Part shown: positions 17,044 through 25,836 of the stretch, piece after piece | Layout: every line of letters starts with the position of its first letter | How positions within the stretch are numbered: the first letter of the stretch is position 1 | NCBI GenBank assembly: GCA_016871575.1 | Contig: VHCW01000012.1 | Location: 1 to 64,000 of the forward strand | Direction of reading: 5' to 3' | Length of the DNA: 64,000 nucleotides | Source: Verrucomicrobiota bacterium | GTDB taxonomy: Bacteria; Verrucomicrobiota; Verrucomicrobiia; Palsa-1439 | The notes under the pieces: generated by a model | The model's input: the letters and a program-made list of their open reading frames with translations, nothing else | What the model was told of the DNA's origin: nothing | Database searches by the model: none | Translations under genes and position numbers: made by a program

Positions 17044-18000
17044 GTGCAACGAATTTTAATCACTGGTGGCGCCGGGTTCATCGGGTCGCATCTGGCCGAG
17101 GCGCTCGTGTCGGCTGGCGCGGAGGTGTACGTCATTGACGACCTGAGCACCGGTTCGCGCGCGAACTTGTCGGCGTTGGAAGGACACGGGCGATTTCATT
17201 TCACGGAAGGCAACGTTCTTGATGCCGCGGCGTTGGAACCGTTGATGGCGAAGGTGGACTTTGTGTATCACCTTGCCGCGGCGGTGGGTGTCGAACTGGT
17301 CATTCACCGGCCCGTGTACACGCTGAAAGACAACGTGGCCGGCACGGAAAACGTCCTGGCGGCGGCGGCGCGGCGCGGCGCGGGGGTCTTGCTGGCGTCA
17401 ACGTCGGAAGTCTATGGCAAAAGCGAGCGCGAACGGTTTTCGGAGTCGGACGATCTGTTGATCGGGCCGCCGGCGTTTTCGCGGTGGGGATACGCCTGCT
17501 CGAAGTTGCTCGATGAATTTCTGGCGCTCGCGTACGGGCGGGAAAAAGGGTTGCCGGTGTTCATCGTCCGGCTGTTCAACACCGTCGGGCCGCGCCAGAC
17601 GGGCCGGTACGGGATGGTGTTGCCGCGGTTCGCGGCGCAGGCGTTGCGCGGCGAGCCGATCACCATTCACGGCGACGGCCAACAGACGCGGTGTTTTTGC
17701 GACGTGAGCGACACGGTCCGGGCATTGATCGGGTTGCCGCGACACAACGAGGCGCGGGGAAAAGTGTTCAACGTGGGCAGCACCGAGGAGGTCACCATCG
17801 CCGAGTTGGCGCGCCAAGTGAACGCGGCAGCCGGCGGACGATCGGTGTTGAAGTTCGTGCCGTACGAAACGGCGTACGCGAAGGGCTTCGAGGACATGCG
17901 CCGTCGCGTGCCCGACATCAGTAAAATCCGCCGGTTGACCGGTTGGGAACCGACGGTCTCACTGGCGGAAATCGTGCGACGCAGCGTGGTTGCCCCATGA
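17044..18000 (+). CDS. NAD-dependent epimerase/dehydratase (UDP-glucuronate decarboxylase / UDP-glucose 4-epimerase like)
   Basis: 318-residue cytoplasmic extended short-chain dehydrogenase acting on a nucleotide sugar. NAD-binding ILITGGAGFIGSHLAEAL at residues 4-21; catalytic region STSEVYGKS and YACSK (YxxxK); substrate strand RLFNTVGPRQTG and the NVGSTEEVTI segment are characteristic of UDP-glucuronate decarboxylase or dTDP/UDP-glucose epimerase-type enzymes. The GTG start is chosen because the Rossmann motif follows immediately and a promoter ends 6 nt before it. It is flanked by extracellular glycosidases but would itself make precursors for surface polysaccharide. Confidence 0.88.
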   Translation: MQRILITGGAGFIGSHLAEALVSAGAEVYVIDDLSTGSRANLSALEGHGRFHFTEGNVLDAAALEPLMAKVDFVYHLAAAVGVELVIHRPVYTLKDNVAGTENVLAAAARRGAGVLLASTSEVYGKSERERFSESDDLLIGPPAFSRWGYACSKLLDEFLALAYGREKGLPVFIVRLFNTVGPRQTGRYGMVLPRFAAQALRGEPITIHGDGQQTRCFCDVSDTVRALIGLPRHNEARGKVFNVGSTEEVTIAELARQVNAAAGGRSVLKFVPYETAYAKGFEDMRRRVPDISKIRRLTGWEPTVSLAEIVRRSVVAP

Positions 18001-18035
18001 GATTCGTTCCGTGTGGATTTGCCCGGTCGTCCGGC

Positions 18036-18041
18036 TATACT
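18036..18041 (+). promoter_or_regulatory. -10 element of a predicted leaderless promoter
   Basis: TATACT followed by 6 nt to the ATG at 18048, exactly as in the epimerase gene 1 kb upstream (TATACTGGC in both). No convincing -35 hexamer is seen at 16-18 nt. Confidence 0.4.
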
Positions 18042-18047
18042 GGCCGC

Positions 18048-21000
18048 ATGAAAAGGTGTTGCTTCCTGATCCTCCTCGTCGCTGCCCCGATGGGACGGGC
18101 GCAGGATTTGCCGCGCTGGGACCTCGGTCCGTTTTCGCGCCGCGAGGATCCCAAACCTATTCTCGCAATCAATCCCAGCGTCTCTTGGGAAACCGGCGGC
18201 GCTTCCAGTCCGTCGGCCATTATTCGTGATGGGAAAATCTGCCTGTTCTACGCCGGCAGCGACAAGACAATCGCGCGAATCGGGCTGGCTGTCAGCGCCG
18301 ATGGATTCGCGTTCGAGCGCAGCGCGCAACCGGTCCTCGCGCCGTCCACCGACCCGCAACGGCTCGCCGAGGTCAAGGGCGGCTGCGCCACGCCGCGCGT
18401 CGTCGAAACCGAAAACGGCATTTACGTGATGACTTACGTGCAACACGGCGAGCGCGGTTCGCGGCTCGCGGTCGCGTCGTCGCGCGATCTTCTGCGCTGG
18501 CAAAAACATGGCCCGGCATTCGGCGAGACTGCCACGGCCCCGCCGGGCGCGGGTGTGATTGTGACGCGATTGGTCAACGGGAAACCGGTCGCGGCGCAAA
18601 TCGGCGGACGGTTCTGGATGTTTTGGGGCGAAGGCAAAATCAACCTTGCGGCTTCGACTGATTTGGCGCGCTGGTTTCCGGTGGCGGAAGCGGTGCTCGG
18701 TCCGCGCAAGGACGAGTTCGATGCCGACGGCGTGACGCCGGGCGTCGCCATGATCACCGAGCGCGGGTTGCTGCTCGTGTACAACGGTCGCGCCGGCAAC
18801 ATCACGGCATCGGGCCAGGCGTTGCTCGATCCGGCGCAGCCGGCGCGCGTGTTGTTGCGGTCGCGGTTCCCGACGCTGCGCCCGCAAACGTTGTTCGAGA
18901 GGAGCCGCAGGGCGGAGAGCGTCGCTGCGATCACGAGCCTCGTGTTGTTCCAAAACAAATGGTTGGCGTACTACACCGCCGTCAACGGCAACGTCGGCGT
19001 CGCGACATTTGATCCCGTTGAGTACTTCGCCGCGCGCAATCCGGGTCTTCCCGCGCCGCAGGAAGGCGCAACGTTGCCGACATCGAAAACCCTGGCCAGC
19101 GCGCCGCGCGCGCAGCAAACCACCGTGCGCGCCGATGCGCGCGTGGACGGGGGCGTGGCGTTGCGAAGCGGCTGGCGGCTCGCGGCGGGGCCGAGCGTCG
19201 CCGCCGATGACGATGCGGTGTCGCGTTCCGGTTTTGACGATTCGACGTGGTGGCCGGCGACGGTGCCGGGCACGGTGTTGGCGACGTTGGTGGACCAAGG
19301 CGTTCATCCCGATCCGTATTACGGCCTGAACAATCTGGCGATTCCCGAATCGCTCAACAAGCAGGACTACTGGTATCGCCTCAAGTTCCGTCCGCCGCCG
19401 GAGTTCGCCAAGCGCAACGTCTGGCTCCAGTTCGACGGCATCAATTATCGCGCCGACTTCTGGCTGAACGGCGCGGCGCTCGGCTCCGTCACAGGCGCTT
19501 TCCAGCGCGCGGTGTTCGACATCACATCGAAACTCGCGCCTGACGGCAACAACGTGCTCGCCGTAAAAATCGCGCCGCCGCCCCATCCTGGCATCCCGCA
19601 CGAACAATCCCTCGACGGCGGACCGGGACCGAACGGCGGCCAGCTTTGCCAGGACGGGCCGACGTTCATCTGCGCGGAAGGCTGGGACTGGATTCCCGGT
19701 ATTCGCGACCGTTGTACCGGGCTGTGGCAGGACGTGTTGTTGCGCGCAACCGGCACGGTCACGCTCGGCGAACCGCACGTCGTGACCAGGCTGCCGTTGC
19801 CCGAAGTGGCGCCCGCCGACGTGTTTGTCAGCGTCGAGGTCGCGAACCAGACCGATCAACCGCAATCGGGCATTCTGCGCGGCGGTTTCGAGGGCGCGCT
19901 CTTCGAACAGAAACTCGAACTGGCCCCGCGCGAGAAGCGCCTTGTGAAATTCGACCCGGTCCGCGTGCCGAAACCGCGCCTCTGGTGGCCCAACGGCTAC
20001 GGCGTGCCGGACCTGTACCGGATGAACCTCGCGTTCCTCGACAACACCGGGCGCGAAAGCGACCGGAAACGAACGCGGTTCGGAATCCGCGAGGTGTCGT
20101 ATGAGTTGACGGCGTTTTCGCCATTGCCGGAGTGGAAGGAACGCCGGATCGAGTACGCGCCAACAGCCGAACGCGGCACGCGCGAACCGGCTGTGGATGT
20201 CCGCCACGCCGCGCTCTGGAGCGTCGGGTCCGACAGTGGCGGGATGCCGACGCTGCGGACGAACTCGCCCGCCGTCCGCGAATTGACCGCGACCAATGCG
20301 CCGCCGCAACTCGTCATCAAGGTCAACGGCCAGCGCATTTTCATCCGCGGCGGCAACTGGGGCATGGACGATGCGCTGAAACGCGTTTCGCGCGAACAAC
20401 TCGAACCCTGTTTCCGCCTTCATCGCAACGCCCGGCTGAACATGATCCGCAACTGGGCCGGGCAGAGCGCGTCGGAGACGTTTTACGACCTGTGCGACGA
20501 GTATGGCTTGCTTGTCTGGAACGATTTTTGGATCTCGACTGCCCGCTGGAACCTCGACCCGGTTGACGAGAAACTTTTTCTCGCCAACGCCGCCGACACG
20601 ATCCGCCGGCACCGCAATCATCCGTCGCTCGCCCTCTGGTGCGGCCGTCACGAGGGCGTGCCCGCGCCGTCGTTGAACGAGGCGTTGTGGCGATTGGTCC
20701 ATGAACTCGACGGCACCCGCTACTATCAGCCCAACTCGCGCCAGCTTAGTTTGATGCCGGGCGGTCCGCGCGATTATCGTTCGCCGGGAACGTATGCGAA
20801 CCTGGCGCGCGGATTCAGCACGGAACTCGGCACCGCGTCGGTGCCCGAAGCCGAGGTGATGCGCGCGTTCATCCCGCCGACGGAACAATGGCCGATCTCC
20901 GACACGTGGGCTTATCACGACTGGCACATCACCGGCGGCGGCAATTGCGCCCGTTACTTCAACGCCATCACCAACCGATTCGGCGCTGTCGGCAGCCTCG

Positions 21001-21788
21001 ACGATTTTTGCCGGAAAGCGCAGATGATCAACTACGACAGCCATCGCGCGATGTTCGAGGCGTGGAACGCCAAACTCTGGAACCCGAGCAGCGGCCTGCT
21101 CGCGTGGATGAGTCATCCCTCCTGGCCGAGTCTCAACTGGCAGTTCTACACGTGGGATTACGACGCGCACGCTTCCTATTACGCCGTCCGTAAAGCCTGC
21201 GAAAGCGTCCATATCCAGTACGATCAACCCGATGGCACCATCAGCGTCATCAACACCACGCTGGCGCCGTTGAAATCCCTGAAGGCCACTGCGGCCGTGT
21301 ATGGGCTTGACGGCAAACCGCTCGGCTCGACCACGACCAACCTCGACGTGCTCGCCAATACCGCCATCACGCTCGCCAAGGCGCCCACGCCGCCCTCGAC
21401 CAATACCGTCGCGTGGTTGTTGCGGCTCGAATTGCGCAGCGACACCTTGCTCTCGCGCAACGACTACTGGCTCGCCACTCAGCCGGAACATTTCCAAAAC
21501 ATGAACCTGATGCCGCCGGTCACGCTCAAAGGCCAGGCCGACGCGCGCGGCAATCTCATCACCGTCAAGCTCCAAAACCCGTCGTTCACGCCTGCCATGA
21601 TGATTCGCCTCACCCTTCGCGACCCGAAGACCGGCGCGCGCATTTTGCCGGCGTATTACAGCGACAACTACTTCAACCTCCTCCCCAGCGAACCGCGCAT
21701 CATCACCATCGAAACCGCCAAGCCGTTGCCCGGCGGCGCACGCGTCACCGCCCACGGCTGGAACATCCCACCCGCCACGCTACAATGA
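18048..21788 (+). CDS. Fusion of a five-bladed beta-propeller (GH43/GH130-like) and a GH2-family glycosidase
   Basis: 1246-residue exported protein. Signal peptide about 1-18. About 20-330 is a GH43/GH32/GH130-type propeller (CLFYAGSDKTIARIGLAVS, GIYVMTYVQHGERGSRLAVA, VYNGRAGNIT). About 370-1245 is a GH2 enzyme closest in pattern to exo-beta-glucosaminidases/beta-mannosidases (ATVPGTVLATLVDQGVHPDP, LQFDGINYRADFWLNG, FIRGGNWGMDDAL, NMIRNWAGQ, YDLCDEYGLLVWNDF). The presumed nucleophile is Glu926 in FSTELG. The acid/base glutamate is Glu869 in LWCGRHEG, where family members usually read CGNNE, so both residues before Glu are changed. Two glycosidase folds in one chain suggest two-step trimming of an oligosaccharide. 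Confidence 0.8.
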   Translation: MKRCCFLILLVAAPMGRAQDLPRWDLGPFSRREDPKPILAINPSVSWETGGASSPSAIIRDGKICLFYAGSDKTIARIGLAVSADGFAFERSAQPVLAPSTDPQRLAEVKGGCATPRVVETENGIYVMTYVQHGERGSRLAVASSRDLLRWQKHGPAFGETATAPPGAGVIVTRLVNGKPVAAQIGGRFWMFWGEGKINLAASTDLARWFPVAEAVLGPRKDEFDADGVTPGVAMITERGLLLVYNGRAGNITASGQALLDPAQPARVLLRSRFPTLRPQTLFERSRRAESVAAITSLVLFQNKWLAYYTAVNGNVGVATFDPVEYFAARNPGLPAPQEGATLPTSKTLASAPRAQQTTVRADARVDGGVALRSGWRLAAGPSVAADDDAVSRSGFDDSTWWPATVPGTVLATLVDQGVHPDPYYGLNNLAIPESLNKQDYWYRLKFRPPPEFAKRNVWLQFDGINYRADFWLNGAALGSVTGAFQRAVFDITSKLAPDGNNVLAVKIAPPPHPGIPHEQSLDGGPGPNGGQLCQDGPTFICAEGWDWIPGIRDRCTGLWQDVLLRATGTVTLGEPHVVTRLPLPEVAPADVFVSVEVANQTDQPQSGILRGGFEGALFEQKLELAPREKRLVKFDPVRVPKPRLWWPNGYGVPDLYRMNLAFLDNTGRESDRKRTRFGIREVSYELTAFSPLPEWKERRIEYAPTAERGTREPAVDVRHAALWSVGSDSGGMPTLRTNSPAVRELTATNAPPQLVIKVNGQRIFIRGGNWGMDDALKRVSREQLEPCFRLHRNARLNMIRNWAGQSASETFYDLCDEYGLLVWNDFWISTARWNLDPVDEKLFLANAADTIRRHRNHPSLALWCGRHEGVPAPSLNEALWRLVHELDGTRYYQPNSRQLSLMPGGPRDYRSPGTYANLARGFSTELGTASVPEAEVMRAFIPPTEQWPISDTWAYHDWHITGGGNCARYFNAITNRFGAVGSLDDFCRKAQMINYDSHRAMFEAWNAKLWNPSSGLLAWMSHPSWPSLNWQFYTWDYDAHASYYAVRKACESVHIQYDQPDGTISVINTTLAPLKSLKATAAVYGLDGKPLGSTTTNLDVLANTAITLAKAPTPPSTNTVAWLLRLELRSDTLLSRNDYWLATQPEHFQNMNLMPPVTLKGQADARGNLITVKLQNPSFTPAMMIRLTLRDPKTGARILPAYYSDNYFNLLPSEPRIITIETAKPLPGGARVTAHGWNIPPATLQ

Positions 21789-21827
21789 ACCCGTAAAGAT
21801 TCCATGCAGACAAAAGGAGAAACATTT

Positions 21828-22859
21828 ATGTCACGTTTTTTGATGAACACCGTTTGGATAGCAATTTGTTTGATGATGGGAGGAATGGCGCAAGCCGAAA
21901 AGCCGTTCACGCTGGCGACCATGCCGCGGATTGATGTGCATACCCACATCAGCAACAACTGGGAAACTCTGGACGAAGTGATGGAGTTGCGCGACGCCAT
22001 CAAGGAACAACTCAATGCCAATATGGCCATCTTTATCAGCCTCGGCCGGGCCGAGCCACCGGATATGGACGAGATGCGGAAACGTTACCGGGGACGAATC
22101 CAGTTCTGCATCAGCGACTTCACGATCAAGGACGGGTTGCGGTTCTCACCGCAGGAACTCGTCGAGTGGCAGCAGCGCGGCGTGATGGGCTTCAAGTTCT
22201 ATCCCGGCTGGCAGCGCGGCGTTCAGATTGACCTGCCCGCCAACGATCCCACCTTCGACAAGATGGAACAGATAGGCATGGTGGCCACATCGCCCCACGT
22301 GGCGAACCCGTGCGGAACGTTTGGCCGGCGCACAGAATGGTTCGATGAACCGGTGGAGTTCTGGCGACAACAACATGCATGGGAAAACGTGCTAAAAAAA
22401 CATCCGCGGCTTGTCGTGGTCAACGCCCACATGCTCTGGCTGTGTCTTTCCGACGAACAGTTGGACTACCTGCGTTATATGCTCAAGACGTATCCGAACC
22501 TGAACGTGGACCTTGCCACCGTGCCGAACTTCCTGCACGCGGTGGGACGCGACAACCTGCGCGACTTCATGATCGAGTACGCCGACCGGATCCTCTTCGG
22601 GACCGACATGGCCAGCAGATGGTTCGTGCCGGAGCTTGACAAGAAGTTCCCGAAGATTCGCGACAAGGTTCCGCAGTATCAGCGGTACTTCGAGTTTTTG
22701 GAGACCGACAAGGAATTGCCAAGCGGCATCAAGGACGAGCACAAGATGCGCGGCCTCGCACTGCCGCTCGATGTGCTGGAGAAAATCTATTTCCGCAACG
22801 CGATGCGCATCTACCCGCATATTGCCGACGCGTTGAAGCAAATCGGCTACTTCCCGTAG
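21828..22859 (+). CDS. Exported amidohydrolase-family (TIM-barrel) metal-dependent hydrolase
   Basis: 343-residue protein with signal peptide MSRFLMNTVWIAICLMMGGMAQA and an amidohydrolase-2 fold: metal-binding IDVHTHI near residue 31, barrel strands GFKFYPGW and VVNAHMLWL, and the terminal ILFGTDMA carrying the conserved aspartate. ATG 21828 is preferred to ATG 21804 because AAGGAG lies 8 nt before it and it begins the signal peptide. Members include decarboxylases and lactonases; the substrate cannot be named. It lies 39 nt after the propeller-GH2 gene and converges on the DUF4178 gene. Confidence 0.8.
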   Translation: MSRFLMNTVWIAICLMMGGMAQAEKPFTLATMPRIDVHTHISNNWETLDEVMELRDAIKEQLNANMAIFISLGRAEPPDMDEMRKRYRGRIQFCISDFTIKDGLRFSPQELVEWQQRGVMGFKFYPGWQRGVQIDLPANDPTFDKMEQIGMVATSPHVANPCGTFGRRTEWFDEPVEFWRQQHAWENVLKKHPRLVVVNAHMLWLCLSDEQLDYLRYMLKTYPNLNVDLATVPNFLHAVGRDNLRDFMIEYADRILFGTDMASRWFVPELDKKFPKIRDKVPQYQRYFEFLETDKELPSGIKDEHKMRGLALPLDVLEKIYFRNAMRIYPHIADALKQIGYFP

Positions 22860-22866
22860 GTCTCCA

Positions 22867-23991
22867 TTACTTGAACGCCGCGACGACGTCCTTTTCAGGC
22901 AAGGAAGCGCCGCGGTAACATTCGATGTCCCTTGCCGTCCAACGGACAACAGCCCATTCGTTGCCGGATTGGGCCAACAAACCAAACATCCCGGCGCCCG
23001 GCGCTTGGAACAGGTCGCGCACCGTCAGTGTCGCGCCGTCCAACGACAACGGGTCATTCGCTCGCAAAGCGGCGGCGGCGGTCGGCGTCAGCGACGCTGC
23101 CGGTTGCGCGGGGCGGAGCAGATGCCAGTGCGACGCGTTGCCCGTCAGGTTGTTGATGAGCAGGAGTTTGTTGTCGAGCGTGTATTCGTGCCAGTCGTAG
23201 CGCGATCCGACGCGGGCAATCTCGATCACGGCATGGCCGGTGACGGTGTAGAACTGGCCGCCGAGCGCGCCGGAAGCGCGGACCACAAGCCGAACCGGCG
23301 GCGTTTTTTGTTTCACAGGCACTGCGCCGAAGCGCCGCTCCTTCGAGGCCGTGTAAGCGGCGAATGCGATCAGCCCGGCGACAAACACCAAAATCACCTT
23401 GGGCAAAACGGGCCAGGACGATCCCGTCGTTCTCCCCGTTTCCGCGCTCTCCAGCGCGAGACCGCCGCCGGTCAGTCCTTCCACCGGCAAACCAAAGCCG
23501 GACGCCACGTCGTCCACCGTCACGTCAATGCCGCGATAAAACTCAATCTCAGCGCCAGTCCAACTGGCCACGTGCATCTCGAACCCGGTGTCGGCGTTGA
23601 AATAGTTGGCGATGTCGCCGACCTCGACGCCCTCGGGGGCTTGTCCTTCGATGTGATAGACGCGCGATTGGCCGGCGAGTGTGATCTTGATGGGCTTGCC
23701 GTCGAGGCTCACGGTGTCGCCGACCCGTTTGCGCGCGGCCTCAGCGACCGCCATCGGCTCGACCGGCTCGAACATTACAAACAGTTTCCATTCGGGGCCG
23801 CCCTCGCCTTCCTCGAAGACGAGCGTGGCGGACTGGCCGGTGTCGTCCATGAGATGAAACTCGTTCCAGTAATACGTCTCGCCCTGCACAGTGACGCCGA
23901 GGACGACGCGCCCGGCGACGCGGTAGTTCACGCCGCAGAGTTTACCGGACTTGCCGACGGTCAGCGCAGTGGGATTGGCGTGGGCATTCAT
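22867..23991 (-). CDS. DUF4178 domain membrane protein of the YjfC-type operon
   Basis: 374 residues. The N-terminal half (about 10-165) matches DUF4178: GKLCGVNYRVAGRVVLG and TYYWNEFHLMDDTG, repeated in degenerate form after the membrane segment (GHAVIEIARVGSRYDWHEYTL). One transmembrane helix lies near 205-225 (VLPKVILVFVAGLIAFAAY). Its start overlaps the stop of the ATP-grasp gene (ATGA), so it is translationally coupled as the last gene of the operon. DUF4178 proteins are recurrent partners of DUF350 and ATP-grasp peptide-ligase-like genes; the biochemical role is unknown. Confidence 0.8.
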   Translation of the reverse strand: MNAHANPTALTVGKSGKLCGVNYRVAGRVVLGVTVQGETYYWNEFHLMDDTGQSATLVFEEGEGGPEWKLFVMFEPVEPMAVAEAARKRVGDTVSLDGKPIKITLAGQSRVYHIEGQAPEGVEVGDIANYFNADTGFEMHVASWTGAEIEFYRGIDVTVDDVASGFGLPVEGLTGGGLALESAETGRTTGSSWPVLPKVILVFVAGLIAFAAYTASKERRFGAVPVKQKTPPVRLVVRASGALGGQFYTVTGHAVIEIARVGSRYDWHEYTLDNKLLLINNLTGNASHWHLLRPAQPAASLTPTAAAALRANDPLSLDGATLTVRDLFQAPGAGMFGLLAQSGNEWAVVRWTARDIECYRGASLPEKDVVAAFK

Positions 23992-25184
23992 CGGAAATAA
24001 TGGGGAACAAACCGGCTCAGGTTGCCGGTGATGCGGCGCGTGTCTTCGCGGATGCCCAACCCGGCCGGTTCGTGGTCAACGATCCAGACGCCGAAGATTG
24101 GGCGGTTGCCGTCGAATTCGGGCACCGGCGCCGCCGCTTGGAACACGTGCCCTTCCTCGCCGTAGTCGCCATCGGTTTCCTCGACGGCGACGCCGCCCTC
24201 GAACCACGCGACGTTGGCGCCTTCGCGGCTGAGTTTCGGTTTGCGGACGAAGTGCGGGCCGAGCGGCGCAGCGTCCTCGTAGGCCGGCAGAAGGTTCGGA
24301 TGGCCGGGGAACAACTCCCAGAGGATCGGCAGGAGACCTTTGTTGCTGAGGAGCATTTTCCAGGTCGGCTCGATGAACAGGACCGGCTCGCGCGCGAGGT
24401 GCGGACCAAACTCCTCGTGCCAGAGCCATTCCCACGGGTAGAGCTTGAAACAATGCGTGATCCGCTCGTTGTCGAGGTCAACGAAACACGATTGCTTCTC
24501 GTCCCAGCCGATGTCCTCGATGAACACCGGTTTGGTCTTCACGCCGGCTTGTTCGCAGGTATCGCGCAGATACAGGACGGTTTGTTCGTCCTCAATGTGT
24601 TCCTTGACGCTGCTGAAGTGGATGCTCGTTGTGGGCCGACACTGTGTGTCGGCGGACGGAACATCGCCGACTCGCAGAGTCGGCCTACAAGAAACACTAC
24701 CGGCAAACCGCCGCCACGCCTCGATGAGCCGTTCGTGAATCGAGTTGAACTGGTCGGCGCCGGTATGCGTGTCTTGAAGCCAGAACCATTGCGCGACGGC
24801 TGCCTCGATCAGCGCCGTCGGCGTGTCGGCATTGTATTCGAGAAGTTTCGGCCCCGACTTGGAGTCGGGGTCGTAGCTGAGGTCGAACCGCCCGTACAGG
24901 CTGAAGTCGTCGCGCTCCCACGAGCGAAGAATGGCGGGCACGGCGAGTTCGGGAATGCCGAGCCGTTGCCACCAGTGGTTGCGTATGACGGACTCCGCGG
25001 CCTCGATGCAAAGATAATGAAGCGCGTGCGCGGCGGTTTCGAGCGCGTCCACCTCGGCGGCAGTGAGTTCGTAGCAGGCCGATTCATCCCAGTACGGGCC
25101 TTCCGGGGGCGTGTGAAACGTCAGGCCGATCTTTTCGACCTTCTCGCGCCAATGAAGGCGGGGTTGGCAAGGATGACGTTGCAT
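23988..25184 (-). CDS. Glutathionylspermidine synthase-like ATP-grasp ligase (YgiC/YjfC family)
   Basis: 398-residue ATP-grasp protein of the glutathionylspermidine synthase family without the amidase half; the E. coli relatives YgiC and YjfC do not make glutathionylspermidine in known assays. Motifs: KIGLTFHTPPEGPYWDE at the N-terminus, LSYDPDSKSGPKLLEYNADTPTALIEA (the E-Y-N-A-D-T-P phrase is diagnostic), FIEPTWKMLLSNKGLLPILW, and the C-terminal GVWIVDHEPAGLGIRED. ATG 25184 overlaps the stop of the upstream gene. A 62-bp REPIN lies inside the frame and adds about 20 residues (CRPTLRVGDVPSADTQCRPT) before IHFSSV, a segment that relatives do not need. Confidence 0.88.
   Translation of the reverse strand: MQRHPCQPRLHWREKVEKIGLTFHTPPEGPYWDESACYELTAAEVDALETAAHALHYLCIEAAESVIRNHWWQRLGIPELAVPAILRSWERDDFSLYGRFDLSYDPDSKSGPKLLEYNADTPTALIEAAVAQWFWLQDTHTGADQFNSIHERLIEAWRRFAGSVSCRPTLRVGDVPSADTQCRPTTSIHFSSVKEHIEDEQTVLYLRDTCEQAGVKTKPVFIEDIGWDEKQSCFVDLDNERITHCFKLYPWEWLWHEEFGPHLAREPVLFIEPTWKMLLSNKGLLPILWELFPGHPNLLPAYEDAAPLGPHFVRKPKLSREGANVAWFEGGVAVEETDGDYGEEGHVFQAAAPVPEFDGNRPIFGVWIVDHEPAGLGIREDTRRITGNLSRFVPHYFR
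24629..24690. repeat. REPIN (inverted REP pair) inside the ATP-grasp gene
   Basis: Two hairpins in inverted orientation: GGCCGAC-ACTGTGT-GTCGGC on one side and GCCGACTCGCAGAGTCGGC on the other, bounded by TTGTGG and the complement of TTGTAG. GTAG/GTGG before a hairpin is the hallmark of REP elements moved by REP-associated tyrosine transposases. The reading frame of the host gene stays open through it. Confidence 0.85.
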
Positions 25185-25561
25185 CAGGTTCCCACGAAAC
25201 GGCTGCGCGAGCTGCTGCCAAAACCGCTGCGGCGCACCACGTCGGTGCGCGCCGACGCGACTTGATTCACCGCCTGCACGGTTGGCGCGGAGATGTTGGT
25301 GATGGTCTGGTGCGGTTCCAGTCCCCACTGGCCGCCGTAGTAGTAACGCCGGGTCTGCGGATCAAAATAATTGTACGGCAGCGAATACCACGCGCGAAAC
25401 GGCGCGTGATAGTAACCCGCGCCGGAAATCTGAAGATTGTTGGTATAAACCCCACCCGTGCTGATCGCGGGCGGCCCGGCGGCGGACGCGCTGTAACTGC
25501 CCAGCGCGCCGGCCGAAAGGCCGCTGAGCAGCACGAGTTTGACGCGACGGCTTCGTTTCAC
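25184..25561 (-). CDS. Small exported protein between DUF350 and the ATP-grasp ligase (YgiB/YjfM position)
   Basis: 125 residues starting at GTG: a basic start and signal peptide (MKRSRRVKLVLLSGLSAGALGSYSASA), then a low-complexity Tyr/Gly/Pro/Arg/Ser tail (GYYHAPFRAWYSLPYNYFD, ending SGFGSSSRSRFVGT). The place in the operon and the Ser/Arg/Gly-rich tail correspond to YgiB/YjfM (DUF1190) proteins beside YgiC/YjfC in enterobacteria. Sequence similarity to them is not obvious by eye. It could be the exported substrate or partner of the ligase (inference). Stop and next start overlap (ATGA). Confidence 0.7.
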   Translation of the reverse strand: MKRSRRVKLVLLSGLSAGALGSYSASAAGPPAISTGGVYTNNLQISGAGYYHAPFRAWYSLPYNYFDPQTRRYYYGGQWGLEPHQTITNISAPTVQAVNQVASARTDVVRRSGFGSSSRSRFVGT

Positions 25562-25567
25562 CGGGGA

Positions 25568-25828
25568 TCAACCCACGATTGCCGCGGCAACAATGATGCA
25601 GACGCCGAGGATCACCGCGCCCGCCACGATGGCGGCGGCCACGTTGCGATTCTCGACGATCTCCTTGTTCATGTCGCCGGGCGTGCATTTGTCGAAGATC
25701 TTGTAGCCGAGCACGGCCACCACGATGCCAACCAAGGCGAAGACCGCCATGTAGCCAAGCGCCTGCAACAGGCTGGTGGGCGTCGCGAGCAGAAGGGTGA
25801 ACGCACAGAAGAGAGGGTGAGTTTGCAT
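25568..25828 (-). CDS. DUF350 (YjfL family) small membrane protein
   Basis: 86 residues, two hydrophobic helices (LLQALGYMAVFALVGIVVA and a C-terminal AAAIVAGAVILGVCIIVAAA) joined by a loop YKIFDKCTPGDMNKEI with the DUF350 phrase N-R-N-x-A. It is first gene of the minus-strand operon, 6 nt before the small exported gene. ATG 25828 is chosen because a strong promoter ends 8 nt upstream. DUF350 proteins are associated with YjfC-type ATP-grasp genes and membrane stress responses. Confidence 0.85.
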   Translation of the reverse strand: MQTHPLFCAFTLLLATPTSLLQALGYMAVFALVGIVVAVLGYKIFDKCTPGDMNKEIVENRNVAAAIVAGAVILGVCIIVAAAIVG

Positions 25829-25836
25829 GGGCAGGG

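Noticed and set aside
17667-21755. A 1362-codon minus-strand open frame opposite the propeller-GH2 gene
   Set aside because: Its translation is Arg/Ala/Gly-rich without domain motifs, whereas the plus strand encodes recognisable glycosidase domains. It is a mirror of G+C-rich third positions.
23988-25184. Authentic glutathionylspermidine synthase
   Set aside because: The amidase half is missing, and the family without it (YgiC/YjfC) is not known to make glutathionylspermidine.
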